Assembly: GCA_023459675.1 (NCBI GenBank)
Contig: JAEWTC010000138.1
Coordinates: 1 to 64,000 of the forward strand
DNA from: Bacillota bacterium
GTDB lineage: Bacteria > Bacillota > Clostridia > Christensenellales > Aristaeellaceae
Length of the DNA: 64,000 nucleotides
Direction of reading: 5' to 3'
Translations under genes and position numbers: made by a program
The notes under the pieces: model-generated
What the model was told of the DNA's origin: nothing
Databases searched by the model: none
Seen by the model: only the letters and a program-made list of their open reading frames with translations
In this document: positions 54,712-63,411 of the stretch, piece by piece
How positions within the stretch are numbered: position 1 is the first letter of the stretch
Layout: each line of letters starts with the position of its first letter

Positions 54712-56175
54712 GTGGATCATGCCAAGAAGCGGTTCCTGAAAAGCGTCGTGGGCTTTTCCATGACGTCCTGGATCGCGTTTGCGATCGGCTTCATCGCGAC
54801 GCCGATCTCCACGCGGCTTTTTATTCCCGACGAGCTTGGCAAGATCAACATGTTCAACAACTACGCCGCCCTGTTCGGCGCCGTGTGTTATTTGGGGCTG
54901 GATCAGGCGTTCGTGCGCTTTTTCCTGGAGCCGCCGGGAAAAGCGGACCGTAAATCCCTTTTATCGTTCTGTCTTTTCACCTCGCTGGCGTTCAGCGTTG
55001 TCTCCTCGCTTTTCCTGCTTTTGGGCTGGCGGTTTATCAGCGCGCAGGTGATGGTCACCCCGGATTTCGGCGTGTTTATTTGCCTGTTTGTGTTCAGCTT
55101 CTGCTCCGTGCTGTTTCGGTATTTATCGCTCGTCTACCGCATGGAGCAAAACGCGAAGCTGTATACGCTGCAAGGCGTGATTCAGATTTTGCTGACGAAA
55201 ATCGCATATCTTGCGGCCGGTTTTTCCTCCCAGGAAGCTAAGCCGGCCATCCTGCTGTTAACGACGCTGATGGGCGTTTTCACCCTAGTTTTTACGTTCA
55301 TCCAGCGCAATCGATTCACGTTTGCCCTTGCGGAAAAAATAGACCGCCCGTTTGTGCGTGAGGTATCAAAGTACGCCGTTCCGCTGATCCCGGTCACGCT
55401 GATCGCATGGATGAGTACGAACGTAAGCTCGGTCATGATTTTCAACATGATGGACGCGGCCTCCGTCGGCGTATTCACGGCGGCGCTGTCGATGGCGGCG
55501 ACTGTCAACGTAATTCAAGCCGGGTTTAACACCTACTGGGCTCCGTATGTTTACGAGAATTATCAGAAGGGCGAGACGGCCCGTTTCTTTACCGTACACC
55601 GCCTGATGGCCTGCCTGCTGGCGGGTTTCGGGCTTACGATCACGCTGCTGCAGGCCGTTGTATTTTTGTTGTTGGGGCCTGCCTACCGCGGCTCGGCCAT
55701 GTTTTTTCCGTTTCTGTTTCTTGCGCCCATCTGCTACTGCCTGGCCGAGACGACGGATATGGGGATCGGCATACGGAAGAAAACCTACTGGGGTACCATC
55801 AGCTTCGCCATATCCGTTGTCCTCAACATCGCGCTGTGTTACGTGCTGATCCCCCCGCTTGGCGCATTGGGAGCGGCGCTTGCCTCGGCCTGCGCCGCGA
55901 TCGTCACGCTTGTGCTCCGCACGGCCATCGGGCAGCATTACTTCAAGGCCATCGCAAGCTATCGGTACCTGTTCTATACCGTCGGGCTGATCGTTTCGGC
56001 CGCGACGGCCAATTATCTGCTGCGGATGGCGGACGGGCCGAAATACGCGGTTCTGGCAGGCATCTACGCGCTTGCATTGTTTCTGTTCCGCAAAGAGATC
56101 GCCCTTTTGCTTCGCACGCTGCGCCACCTGTTACGCGAAGGCGTGCGTAAGATCGGAATGGGAGGCCGCGCATGA
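54712..56175 (+). CDS. Polysaccharide flippase (Wzx/MOP superfamily)
   Basis: 487 residues, about 13-14 membrane helices. Start GTG 54712, nine bases after AGGAGG. N-terminal GFSMTSWIAFAIGFIATPIS and TRLFIPDELGKINMFNNYAA are typical of polysaccharide flippases. It should move undecaprenyl-linked repeat units to the outer face. The stop overlaps the glycosyltransferase start (ATGA). Confidence 0.9.
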   Translation: MDHAKKRFLKSVVGFSMTSWIAFAIGFIATPISTRLFIPDELGKINMFNNYAALFGAVCYLGLDQAFVRFFLEPPGKADRKSLLSFCLFTSLAFSVVSSLFLLLGWRFISAQVMVTPDFGVFICLFVFSFCSVLFRYLSLVYRMEQNAKLYTLQGVIQILLTKIAYLAAGFSSQEAKPAILLLTTLMGVFTLVFTFIQRNRFTFALAEKIDRPFVREVSKYAVPLIPVTLIAWMSTNVSSVMIFNMMDAASVGVFTAALSMAATVNVIQAGFNTYWAPYVYENYQKGETARFFTVHRLMACLLAGFGLTITLLQAVVFLLLGPAYRGSAMFFPFLFLAPICYCLAETTDMGIGIRKKTYWGTISFAISVVLNIALCYVLIPPLGALGAALASACAAIVTLVLRTAIGQHYFKAIASYRYLFYTVGLIVSAATANYLLRMADGPKYAVLAGIYALALFLFRKEIALLLRTLRHLLREGVRKIGMGGRA

Positions 56176-57338
56176 GCAAGCGAATACTGCTGATTGCCGA
56201 TCTGGATAACCTGTACGTAAAGCGCTATGCCGAGCGCGTACTCCTGCCCGACGGCTGGGAGATCGTTATCTTCCCGATTTGGGAACAGACGGGCAAGTTC
56301 GACGAATGGTTTCGGGATAACGGCGTGATCGTTTACCGGGATACCCACACGCTGCCCGGGATCCGCCGCATTCCGCGGGTCCGCGTATGGGCGCGCATCC
56401 GCGCCAACGCAAAATCGCTTGCGGCGCTCGGCCCGTTCGACGCCATACACAACCACTACTTATCCCCCCGCGATCTGGCGCTTGGGCAAGCGCTGAAGAA
56501 ACGATTCCCCAATGCGGATTGGATCTGCAGCTTCTGGGGCAGCGATCTGCTGCGCGCTTCGGCTAGCCAGCTGCGCCGGATGAAGGCTCCCCTGACCCGT
56601 TGCGACCGTATCACCGTCATCACGGAACCAAACGTCGAACCGGTACTTAAAGCGTTTGGCAGCGCCTGTGAAAAAAAGACGACCGTCTGCTGGTTCGGCG
56701 TGGATTTGTTCGACGATATGGACGCGCTCCGTACCACAGCCGACAAGGGTATGTGCAAGGAGCATTTCGGGATGCCGCCGCACAACCCGCTGATTTGCCT
56801 GGGTTATAATGCGTCCGCGCCGCACCGGCACCTGGAAATGCTGCAGGCGCTGCAAGCGCTGCCTGCGGCGCTGCTTAAGGATTGGTCCGTCGTGCTGCAG
56901 ATGACCTACGGAAACACGGACGCGGCTTATTTTGCCGCCGTGCGGGAAGCCGCAGCAAAACTTCCCTGCCGCACGCTCGTTCTGACCGAATTCATGAACG
57001 GTCTGGAAAGCGCATACCTGCGGCTGGCCGCAGACGCGTTTGTGCTGGCCATGCCGACCGACGCCTTTTCCTCCAGTTTATTGGAGTATCTGTATGCCGG
57101 CGCGCACGTTCTGTGCGGCGAGTGGCTCCCCTATCCGCAATTGGAGGCTATGGAAATCCCCGTGGTCCGTTTCCCATCCATAACCGCCTTCCCACCGCTG
57201 CTGGCCGAGGCGCTGAAACAGCCGCTGTCCACCGCGGAAATGGCCAAACGGCAGGCGCTCAGAAGCAAGTATGCCTGGAGCGGGGTGCTTTCCGCCTGGA
57301 AGTCGCTTTATAGGCCCCGTATATCCGCCGAGCATTGA
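56172..57338 (+). CDS. Glycosyltransferase (GT4-like)
   Basis: 388 residues, no membrane segments. N-terminal MSKRILLIADLDNLYVKRYA, mid IHNHYLSPRDLALGQAL, SFWGSDLLRAS, and a C-terminal GT-B half (LTEFMNGLESAYLRLAADAF, LLEYLYAGAHVLCGEWLPYP). Resembles TagH/WcaK-region GT-B enzymes of glycan clusters, such as those transferring Fuc4NAc (WecF-like). Coupled to the flippase, so it likely builds the repeat unit that flippase exports. Confidence 0.75.
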   Translation: MSKRILLIADLDNLYVKRYAERVLLPDGWEIVIFPIWEQTGKFDEWFRDNGVIVYRDTHTLPGIRRIPRVRVWARIRANAKSLAALGPFDAIHNHYLSPRDLALGQALKKRFPNADWICSFWGSDLLRASASQLRRMKAPLTRCDRITVITEPNVEPVLKAFGSACEKKTTVCWFGVDLFDDMDALRTTADKGMCKEHFGMPPHNPLICLGYNASAPHRHLEMLQALQALPAALLKDWSVVLQMTYGNTDAAYFAAVREAAAKLPCRTLVLTEFMNGLESAYLRLAADAFVLAMPTDAFSSSLLEYLYAGAHVLCGEWLPYPQLEAMEIPVVRFPSITAFPPLLAEALKQPLSTAEMAKRQALRSKYAWSGVLSAWKSLYRPRISAEH

Positions 57339-57363
57339 CGTAGCACGGCGTGGGCTTTATAAT
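57335..57363 (+). promoter_or_regulatory. Strong promoter of rplI-dnaB
   Basis: TTGACG (57335-57340), 17-bp spacer, TATAAT (57358-57363), 59 bp before the rplI ATG. It overlaps the stop of the glycosyltransferase. Confidence 0.85.
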
Positions 57364-57421
57364 AAGGTTTACGCTTACTTTCAATCATCCTGAATGGTTG
57401 CAGAGTGTAGGAGGAAAGTTC

Positions 57422-57874
57422 ATGAAGGTCATCTTGCTTTGTGATGTCAAAGGTCAGGGTAAAAAAGAGGATATCATCACCGTTTCCGACGGTTATGCGC
57501 GCAATTATCTGTTCCCGCGCAAATGGGCGGTCGAAGCCAGCGATGCATCCATTAAGGAGATCCAGCGCAGGCGAGCCGCCGAGGAGCAGCAGGAAAAGGA
57601 CCGCAAGGCGCAGGCCGCCGCCGTCGCCTCCTCGCTGGAGGGAAAGGTTGTACACATCGCCGCAAAGTGCGGTGAAACCGGTCATTTGTACGGCAGCGTG
57701 ACCAATCAGGAGATTGCCGACGCGCTGAAGCAGCAGTACGGCATCGAGACCGATAAACGGAAAATCGACTGCGGGCCGATCCGCCAGACCGGCGATTTTG
57801 AGTTCGCCTTAAGCGTATACGCGGGCGTCTCCGCCAAGATGAAGCTGATCGTCACAGACGTCTCCAAGAAGTAG
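57422..57874 (+). CDS. rplI: 50S ribosomal protein L9
   Basis: 150 residues from ATG 57422 (GTAGGAGG eight bases upstream); a longer in-frame reading begins before the promoter. N-terminal MKVILLCDVKGQGKKEDII and GYARNYLFPRKWA are the L9 signature; the connecting helix and C-terminal domain (GKVVHIAAKCGETGHLYGSV) follow. 35 bp upstream of dnaB. Confidence 0.98.
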   Translation: MKVILLCDVKGQGKKEDIITVSDGYARNYLFPRKWAVEASDASIKEIQRRRAAEEQQEKDRKAQAAAVASSLEGKVVHIAAKCGETGHLYGSVTNQEIADALKQQYGIETDKRKIDCGPIRQTGDFEFALSVYAGVSAKMKLIVTDVSKK

Positions 57875-57909
57875 CAAACCGCGGCAGGCGTTGAAAGGAG
57901 GCAGCCCGG

Positions 57910-59304
57910 ATGGAACAGCAGGACCTTATGCGCATCACCCCGCCCAGCAGCGCGGATGCGGAGCGTTCCGTGCTGGGCGCCGCCATGCAGGACGTCGGCG
58001 CGGCTACGCTTGCCGTGGAAACTTTGCAGGCGGACGATTTTTACCTGTCCGAGCATCGGGAGATTTTCAGCGCCGTCAACGCATTGTACGCAAGCGGCGC
58101 GTCCGTCGACGTGATGACGGTTTCCAACGAGCTGTCCCGGCGCGGAACGCTGGACGGCGTGGGCGGATCGGCCTACCTGCTATCCGCCTGCCGTTATGTT
58201 CCCACAACCGCCAACACGGCCTCCTACATCCATATCGTGCGGGAAAAAAGCACGCTCCGCAAGCTGATATCGGCGTGCAGAAACATTGAGGAAGCATGCT
58301 ACTCCCAGATGGATGACCTGGAGACGACGCTCAATAACGCGGAGCGCTTGATTTTCGATATCGTCATGCGGCGCAGCGGCGCGGATACCCTCACCCCATT
58401 AAGCGCGGTGCTGATGGAAACCTTCGATAAGCTGGAAAAACTCAGCCGCCTCAAAGGCAGGCTCAGCGGCGTGCCAACCGGGCTTTACGAGCTGGATCGC
58501 AAGCTCACCTGCCTCCACGGCGGCGAGCTGATCATCGCAGGCGCGCGTCCAGGCATGGGGAAAACCGCGCTGGTGCTTGGGATTACGCTGTTCGCCGCCG
58601 AACACGTGAACAGCCGCATCGCCTTGTTTACCATGGAAATGCCCAAGGAACAGATCGGCATGCGCATCCTTGCCAACGCGTCCAACATCAATATGCAGCG
58701 GCTTCGTAACGGCATGCTCAGCGACGACGAGTGGATCAAGGTTGGCGATTGCCTGAACCGCCTGAGCATATGCCGGATTTTTATCGACGATACGCCCGGC
58801 CTCTCCCCTTCCAAAATGCGCAGCCGGGTACGGCGGCTGATGATGGAACAGGGCGGGCTGGATTTGATCGTGGTCGACTATCTGGGATTGATGTCCTCCG
58901 ATAAGCGGCAGGAGAACCGGCAGCAGGAGGTCAGCGATATCAGCCGGGGGTTGAAGGCCATCGCGCTTGAGCTGAAGGTGCCTATCCTTGCCGCCGCGCA
59001 GCTGGCCCGCGCGAATACCCAGCGCCATAACAAGCGTCCGCAGCTCAGCGATCTGCGCGACTCCGGCAGCATTGAACAGGATGCCGACGTTGTGCTTTTC
59101 ATTCACCGTGACAAATACTATCAGACCGACGATCCCGACGCCGATCAGGCCGATGCCGACGACGGCGCGGCGGAAATCATCATCTCCAAACAGCGCAACG
59201 GCCCCGTGGGCACCGTGGAAGTGGAATGGCAGGACGAGTTTGCGCGGTTCATCAATCCCCCGGGGGTGAAGGTGCCCTCCTATATCAACGAGAACGGAGA
59301 CTGA
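57910..59304 (+). CDS. dnaB: Replicative DNA helicase DnaB
   Basis: 464 residues. N-terminal domain with PPSSADAERSVLGAAMQD, RecA-like C-terminal domain with Walker A IIAGARPGMGKTALVLG (about 207-223), LFTMEMPKEQIGMRILA, IVVDYLGLM and LRDSGSIEQDADVV. AAAGGAGG precedes ATG 57910. Follows rplI, the common Bacillota order. Confidence 0.98.
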   Translation: MEQQDLMRITPPSSADAERSVLGAAMQDVGAATLAVETLQADDFYLSEHREIFSAVNALYASGASVDVMTVSNELSRRGTLDGVGGSAYLLSACRYVPTTANTASYIHIVREKSTLRKLISACRNIEEACYSQMDDLETTLNNAERLIFDIVMRRSGADTLTPLSAVLMETFDKLEKLSRLKGRLSGVPTGLYELDRKLTCLHGGELIIAGARPGMGKTALVLGITLFAAEHVNSRIALFTMEMPKEQIGMRILANASNINMQRLRNGMLSDDEWIKVGDCLNRLSICRIFIDDTPGLSPSKMRSRVRRLMMEQGGLDLIVVDYLGLMSSDKRQENRQQEVSDISRGLKAIALELKVPILAAAQLARANTQRHNKRPQLSDLRDSGSIEQDADVVLFIHRDKYYQTDDPDADQADADDGAAEIIISKQRNGPVGTVEVEWQDEFARFINPPGVKVPSYINENGD

Positions 59305-59305
59305 C

Positions 59306-60265
59306 ATGCAGCAAAAGAGCATCCTGTCGCTTGCCAAGGAAATACGGTTCGAGGGCTACGTACTGGTCCGTATGAGCGAGCAGCGCACCGGCAGCAACGG
59401 CGCGAAATACCTGGACCTGACCTTGGCGGACTGCACCGGCGAACTGAACGGCAAGGTGTGGGACGGCAATGTGGATCCCCCTCCGGTTGGCAGCGTTGTG
59501 AAGGTGCGGGGCATCACCCAGGAGTATAACGGCCGCCTGCAGCTGCGCATTGAAAAATTGCGCCCGATCGCGGAGGACGATAAGATTGACATGAACCTGC
59601 TCACCCCCAGCGCGCCGGAAAACCCGGAAACCATGCTGGGGGAAATCAACGCGACGATTGACGCAATGACCAGCAAGCCGCTGGTTTCCATCGTGAAAGC
59701 GATGTTGGCGCGGTATGCGAAACAGCTGCCCTATTTCCCCGCTGCCCAGCGCATTCATCACGCGGAGCGCAGCGGGCTTCTACACCATACGCTGGGAATG
59801 ATCCGCCTTGCCAAGGCTGTGCTTCCCCTCTACCCGAAGCTCAACGCAGATCTTCTGCTTGCGGGCGTGATCGTGCACGACCTGTGTAAAATGGAGGAAC
59901 TGGATAGCGACGAGCTGGGTGTTGTGCGGGACTATACGCCGGAGGGGCTTCTGCTTGGGCATATTTCCATCGGAGTCGCGCGTATCGGCGAGACGGCAAA
60001 GGAGCTCGGCATTGCCGGGGAACCCGTGCTGCTTTTACAGCATATGCTGCTGAGCCATCATGGCGAAGATATGTACGGAAGCCCGCGCAAGCCAATGTTT
60101 CCCGAAGCCGAGGTGCTGCACTGGCTGGATATACTGGACGCCCGTATGAACGAGATTGACACGGCGCTTGCCAAGCTGCCGCCCGGAGCTTTCTCCGAAA
60201 AAGTCTGGTCGCTGGAACGGCGGCTGTATCAGCCGCAGTACGACCGGCTGGAACCGGAAGAATAA
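59306..60265 (+). CDS. 3'-5' exoribonuclease YhaM family (OB-fold plus HD domain)
   Basis: 319 residues. N-terminal OB-fold (about 15-95, YLDLTLADCTGELNGKVW) and an HD phosphohydrolase domain (about 150-260) with RSGLLHHTLGMIRLA and IVHDLCKM, the metal ligands. The family trims RNA and DNA 3' ends in B. subtilis. 1 bp gap after dnaB, so cotranscribed. Nuclease activity is inferred from the family. Confidence 0.93.
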   Translation: MQQKSILSLAKEIRFEGYVLVRMSEQRTGSNGAKYLDLTLADCTGELNGKVWDGNVDPPPVGSVVKVRGITQEYNGRLQLRIEKLRPIAEDDKIDMNLLTPSAPENPETMLGEINATIDAMTSKPLVSIVKAMLARYAKQLPYFPAAQRIHHAERSGLLHHTLGMIRLAKAVLPLYPKLNADLLLAGVIVHDLCKMEELDSDELGVVRDYTPEGLLLGHISIGVARIGETAKELGIAGEPVLLLQHMLLSHHGEDMYGSPRKPMFPEAEVLHWLDILDARMNEIDTALAKLPPGAFSEKVWSLERRLYQPQYDRLEPEE

Positions 60266-60306
60266 CCCCCCCAACCGCACGGGCGATGCATTGGAAACCG
60301 CCACAG

Positions 60307-60335
60307 TTGACGCAGTATCGGCAAAATGTTAGAAT
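60307..60335 (+). promoter_or_regulatory. Promoter of the lipoprotein gene
   Basis: TTGACG (60307-60312), 17-bp spacer, TAGAAT (60330-60335) with a TGT extended -10, 90 bp before ATG 60425. Confidence 0.8.
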
Positions 60336-60424
60336 GCATATGAATAGACAATAACGTGGTGAGTTTGTAACCGCGCCACCCCATTCCGGCAAGCGGTGCT
60401 TGCCGATGGATCGGAGGAAAACCT

Positions 60425-61309
60425 ATGAAGCGCATCGTCCTCGTACTGCTGTTTCTAGCGGCTCTCGCTTTGCTGTTAACAGGCTGTCAGGGTCAGCAGC
60501 AGAATGTTTTCAACGAGGTTACACAATATATCGGGCCTGCCGTTACAACGGCTCCGCCAACCGCGGCGCCGACCGCCGAACCTTCCTCTCTGGAAACGGC
60601 CGCACCCAACGCGGACGCCGATTTTACCGAGACGGATATCCTCAACGAGGAAGCGGGTTCGCTGCAAGAGAACGCCAACCTTACGGATTTCGACGCCAAT
60701 CTGGCGGCGCAAACCAGCCTGTTCTCCTCCGCAGCGACGGACGGAGCCATGGCGACCGCTTATCCGTATACGGGAACCACGCCAATCCCGCTGGATCCAG
60801 TAGACGCGCCCACCCCGACGCCGCAGGCGCCGCTGAACTTCACCTATATCGCCTATAGCCCCGCATCCGTCGGCGTTACGTTTGAAGCACCCGCGGGCTG
60901 GGTTGCGAACGAAACCTACAACGAAGTATTTACGCTGTCCGAACCGGATAGCCAAATGAAAAACGGGCAGCTTGGCATCATCAGCGTATATGCGGTTCCC
61001 GTCACCGGCAATTACACCGAAACGCAGCTCGTGCAGGAGATCAAACAGCGCCTCAACACCATCGGCGCGCTCAACTTTTCCAAATGGAACCCAAGCCTTA
61101 CCGCAACCCGTTTCCTGATGGGCAGCGAAGGCGTGTACGCGAACTATTCGGGAACGCTTGTGACCGGTATCGAGGTTGGCGGCCGTATTCACGCGACGAC
61201 GATCGACAACGTGCTGTACTGCATCCAGATCACCTATCCGCTTTCCTACAAGGATGATTTCATGAACGTCTTCGCCAAGCTGCGCGAAACGATCAAACGG
61301 GTAAACTGA
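60425..61309 (+). CDS. Putative lipoprotein
   Basis: 294 residues. Lipoprotein signal peptide with lipobox LLTGC (Cys21). A Thr/Pro/Ala-rich spacer (about 30-145) with acidic stretches follows, then a folded C-terminal domain (about 150-294, SVGVTFEAPAGWVANETYNE, LGIISVYAVPVTGNYTETQL). Likely anchored outside the cytoplasmic membrane. No recognised family. GGAGG precedes the ATG. The direct-repeat array starts immediately after its stop. Confidence 0.85.
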   Translation: MKRIVLVLLFLAALALLLTGCQGQQQNVFNEVTQYIGPAVTTAPPTAAPTAEPSSLETAAPNADADFTETDILNEEAGSLQENANLTDFDANLAAQTSLFSSAATDGAMATAYPYTGTTPIPLDPVDAPTPTPQAPLNFTYIAYSPASVGVTFEAPAGWVANETYNEVFTLSEPDSQMKNGQLGIISVYAVPVTGNYTETQLVQEIKQRLNTIGALNFSKWNPSLTATRFLMGSEGVYANYSGTLVTGIEVGGRIHATTIDNVLYCIQITYPLSYKDDFMNVFAKLRETIKRVN

Positions 61310-61325
61310 CGCTTCCCGACCGACT

Positions 61326-61720
61326 TCCCGCATTCTGTTCCGTAAAACTTCTATAGCACCGGTCCGCCGATAGCGATGCATGCCGCAAATCTATCTTCAT
61401 TTTTGATTCCAAACTGAACTTACCGACGCATGCAACAACTTCCATCACTCCGTTCCGCTGATAGCGTTGCAAGTATTGTGAGCAATCCTATCTTCATTTG
61501 GCAATTCCAACCTGACCTTACCGACGCACAAGCTAAAATCCGCAGTTCTGTTCTCCGGTATCACTACAAGTAAAATGAGCGGTTCAATCTGCAATAACTA
61601 ATTCGAAACTGACCTTACCGACGCATAGAACTACTTCAATAGTCCGTTCCACCGCTCACGATGCAAGCGAAACGAGCATGTCTATCTCCATTTGTTATTC
61701 CGACTGACCTTACCGACGCA
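61326..61720. repeat. Array of four ~97-bp degenerate direct repeats
   Basis: Four copies end with a near-invariant core CTGACCTTACCGACGCA whose last ten bases lie at 61421-61430, 61519-61528, 61616-61625 and 61711-61720 (periods 98, 97, 95). The first core has one base change (CTGAACTTACC). Other shared stretches are CTATCTTCATTTG and GTTCCGCYGATAGCGATGC-like blocks; copy 3 is the most diverged. A damaged further core (ACTGACGCTTCCCGACCGA) touches the lipoprotein stop at 61303-61325. It lies between the convergent lipoprotein and zinc-ribbon genes. No ORF is credible in it; the inter-core segments are related to one another, so it is not a CRISPR array. Confidence 0.9.
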
Positions 61721-61721
61721 C

Positions 61722-61750
61722 AAAAAAACTTCCTCTGTTTCCAGAGGAAG
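61722..61750 (-). terminator. Rho-independent terminator of the zinc-ribbon gene
   Basis: Nine-bp stem CTTCCTCTG/CAGAGGAAG with a four-base loop (61729-61750); on the minus strand it is followed by T7. It sits 25 bp past the zinc-ribbon stop and abuts the repeat array. Confidence 0.92.
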
Positions 61751-61774
61751 CGTGAACATGCGAAACGCTTGTTC

Positions 61775-62065
61775 TTAGTACTGGTTCTGGCGATTCCTGT
61801 CAAAGCAATCGCGGCAGTACACGGGGCGATCACCGCGGGGCTGGAACGGCACCTGGGTGGTTACGCCGCAACCGTCGCAAATGACTTCGTACATCTGCCG
61901 TTCGCCACGGCTGGGGTTCTGGGTGTTACGGCGGGCAGAGCGGCAACCGGGGCAACGGCTGGGCTCGTTCTGGAAGCCTTTGTCAGCAAAGAACTGCTGC
62001 TCACTGGCTGAGAACACGAATTCCGCGCCGCAATCACGGCAAGTTAAGGTTTTGTCTACGAACAT
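61775..62065 (-). CDS. Small zinc-ribbon protein
   Basis: 96 residues from ATG 62065 (GGAGG upstream). Two CxxC pairs in the first half (LTCRDCGAEFVF, RCPGCRSARR) and two in the second (VICDGCGVTTQVPF, VYCRDCFDRNRQ). The N-terminal block (FVDKTLTCRDCG, FFADKGFQNEPSRCPGC) is a small family common in Bacillota. Soluble, basic tail; probably nucleic-acid or protein binding, function unknown. Confidence 0.9.
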   Translation of the reverse strand: MFVDKTLTCRDCGAEFVFSASEQQFFADKGFQNEPSRCPGCRSARRNTQNPSRGERQMYEVICDGCGVTTQVPFQPRGDRPVYCRDCFDRNRQNQY

Positions 62066-62199
62066 TCTGGTTTCCTCCAAATCGTTAATCTGTGTCCCAA
62101 GCTATGCAGTGATTCCGGTGTGGATTTCCAAACTTTCGGACATACATGAACGAAGGAGGAAGAACCGATACCTCATACCTTGGCTGGGTCATCGTCATT

Positions 62200-62228
62200 A
62201 TTATAGCATGGGTTTTCTTCTTTGTATA
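62200..62228 (-). promoter_or_regulatory. Promoter of the zinc-ribbon gene
   Basis: Minus strand: TATACA (62228-62223), 17-bp spacer, perfect TATAAT (62205-62200) with a TGC extended -10. It gives an untranslated leader of about 125 nt. Confidence 0.65.
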
Positions 62229-62434
62229 GCTAATTTCTAGAATTTCCCGGTTCTTTTCCAATGAATTTATTATTTCCCATCCGACCATGCTTCTTATCGT
62301 TACAACTTTCAGTCCCATATACAACTCATGGATACTTTTCAAAACCTCTGCAATTCGATATATTTGAATCTGAACGCTTTATCAGATTATTTTGATGGGC
62401 GATTCGACTTTTATACATTGGGGATGAACGCGAC
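62229..62434. other. AT-rich intergenic region with no recognised gene
   Basis: Notably richer in A and T than its surroundings. It lies between the divergent zinc-ribbon and XRE genes and should hold the XRE promoter; TATACA at 62412-62417 is a possible -10 but no good -35 is seen. No RNA structure was recognised. Confidence 0.5.
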
Positions 62435-62758
62435 ATGGATTACCTAGACCTGGGGCGCCGGATTCGCAAGCAGCGCACGCAGCGCGGGTGGACGCAAGAA
62501 GCGCTGGCTGAACGGGTGAACGTTTCGACTTCCTTTGTTGGGCACGTCGAACGCGGTTCCCGTAAAGCCAGTTTGGAAACGCTTGTTGCCATGGCCAACG
62601 CGCTGGACGTCAGCGTGGATTATTTGCTCTCCGGCAGCATCAACAACAGCGTGATCGGTCCTATGCCAAAAGGCTTGAGCGATCAGCAGCGAACCGCACT
62701 GAAGGAGATCCTTACCACAATCCAAGACAACCTTACGGAATGGGAAAGAGATCAGTAA
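62435..62758 (+). CDS. XRE-family transcriptional regulator
   Basis: 107 residues. N-terminal helix-turn-helix (about 5-62): LGRRIRKQRTQRGWTQEALA, FVGHVERGSRKASLETLVAM. The C-terminal ~40 residues form an acidic helical tail. Likely a DNA-binding repressor; target unknown. ATG 62435 has only a weak ribosome site. Followed by its own terminator. Confidence 0.92.
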   Translation: MDYLDLGRRIRKQRTQRGWTQEALAERVNVSTSFVGHVERGSRKASLETLVAMANALDVSVDYLLSGSINNSVIGPMPKGLSDQQRTALKEILTTIQDNLTEWERDQ

Positions 62759-62766
62759 CTGACTGC

Positions 62767-62795
62767 GGCGCACCAAACGGTGCGTCCTTTTTTTT
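62767..62795 (+). terminator. Rho-independent terminator of the XRE gene
   Basis: CGCACC-AAAC-GGTGCG stem (62769-62784), with further weak pairs at its base, followed by T8 at 62788-62795, eight bases after the stop. Confidence 0.92.
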
Positions 62796-62946
62796 GCCCG
62801 GAAAGCGCAAATACCTTAACGGTGTGCCGCTCTTCGCAGGCGCAAGCCGAGTGCATCCAGGCGGATACGGTTCGCCGGCTGCCGTAAACGGCGGCGCCGC
62901 CCCCAATAAAACGGCCCCGGAAACAGCCGGTTTCATGATTTCTCCA

Positions 62947-62975
62947 TTGAAACCGCCGGCGCAGAATGCTATAAT
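62947..62975 (+). promoter_or_regulatory. Strong promoter of the NusG-II/Gx operon
   Basis: TTGAAA (62947-62952), 17-bp spacer, TATAAT (62970-62975) with a TGC extended -10, 43 bp before ATG 63019. Confidence 0.85.
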
Positions 62976-63018
62976 ATCGAAGAAAAGGGACCGCTGCAGA
63001 AAGCGGACGGGAGGGTTC

Positions 63019-63411
63019 ATGAAGCGTAGGGATACCATCATCCTTGCCATTGTGCTGATTGCAAGCCTTGCGCTGTTTTTACTCAGGCCGCGTTCCATTC
63101 AAAACGGTGACGACGGCGCATATCTAAAAATCACCATCGCAGGCCAAACGGAGCAGGTTGTTGCGCTCAACGAGGAACGGGATATCCGCGTCGAGCAGGA
63201 GAACGGGGATTATAACATCGTTCACATTTACCCGGGCGGGTTTCGCGTGATTGAAGCGAACTGTTATAATCAGGATTGCATTCATCAGGGCGATGTGACA
63301 GAGGATAACCTCGCAAGCCGCCTTTTAATGAACGAAGTGATCTGCCTCCCGCATAAGCTGGTTCTATCGCTGGTCTCAGCGGAGGAAGCCCGGCAGGAGA
63401 ACGCACCATGA
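63019..63411 (+). CDS. NusG domain II-containing membrane protein
   Basis: 130 residues from ATG 63019 (GGGAGGG upstream; the longer in-frame reading would run through the promoter). One N-terminal membrane helix (about 5-22), then the extracellular NusG-II beta domain (about 32-125) with VIEANCYNQDCIHQGDV and ICLPHKLVLSL, including two conserved cysteines. The family sits beside Gx transporter and flavin/ion-transport genes in Clostridia; role not settled. Ends with an ATGA overlap. Confidence 0.92.
   Translation: MKRRDTIILAIVLIASLALFLLRPRSIQNGDDGAYLKITIAGQTEQVVALNEERDIRVEQENGDYNIVHIYPGGFRVIEANCYNQDCIHQGDVTEDNLASRLLMNEVICLPHKLVLSLVSAEEARQENAP

Noticed and set aside
61326..61720. CRISPR array
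   Set aside because: The unit is ~97 bp with a 17-base core, and the segments between cores are related to one another rather than unique spacers. No cas genes are in the window.
62085..62342. 85-codon open frame on the minus strand in an AT-rich gap
   Set aside because: Needs a TTG start, has no ribosome site and contains the TATAAT promoter of the zinc-ribbon gene.
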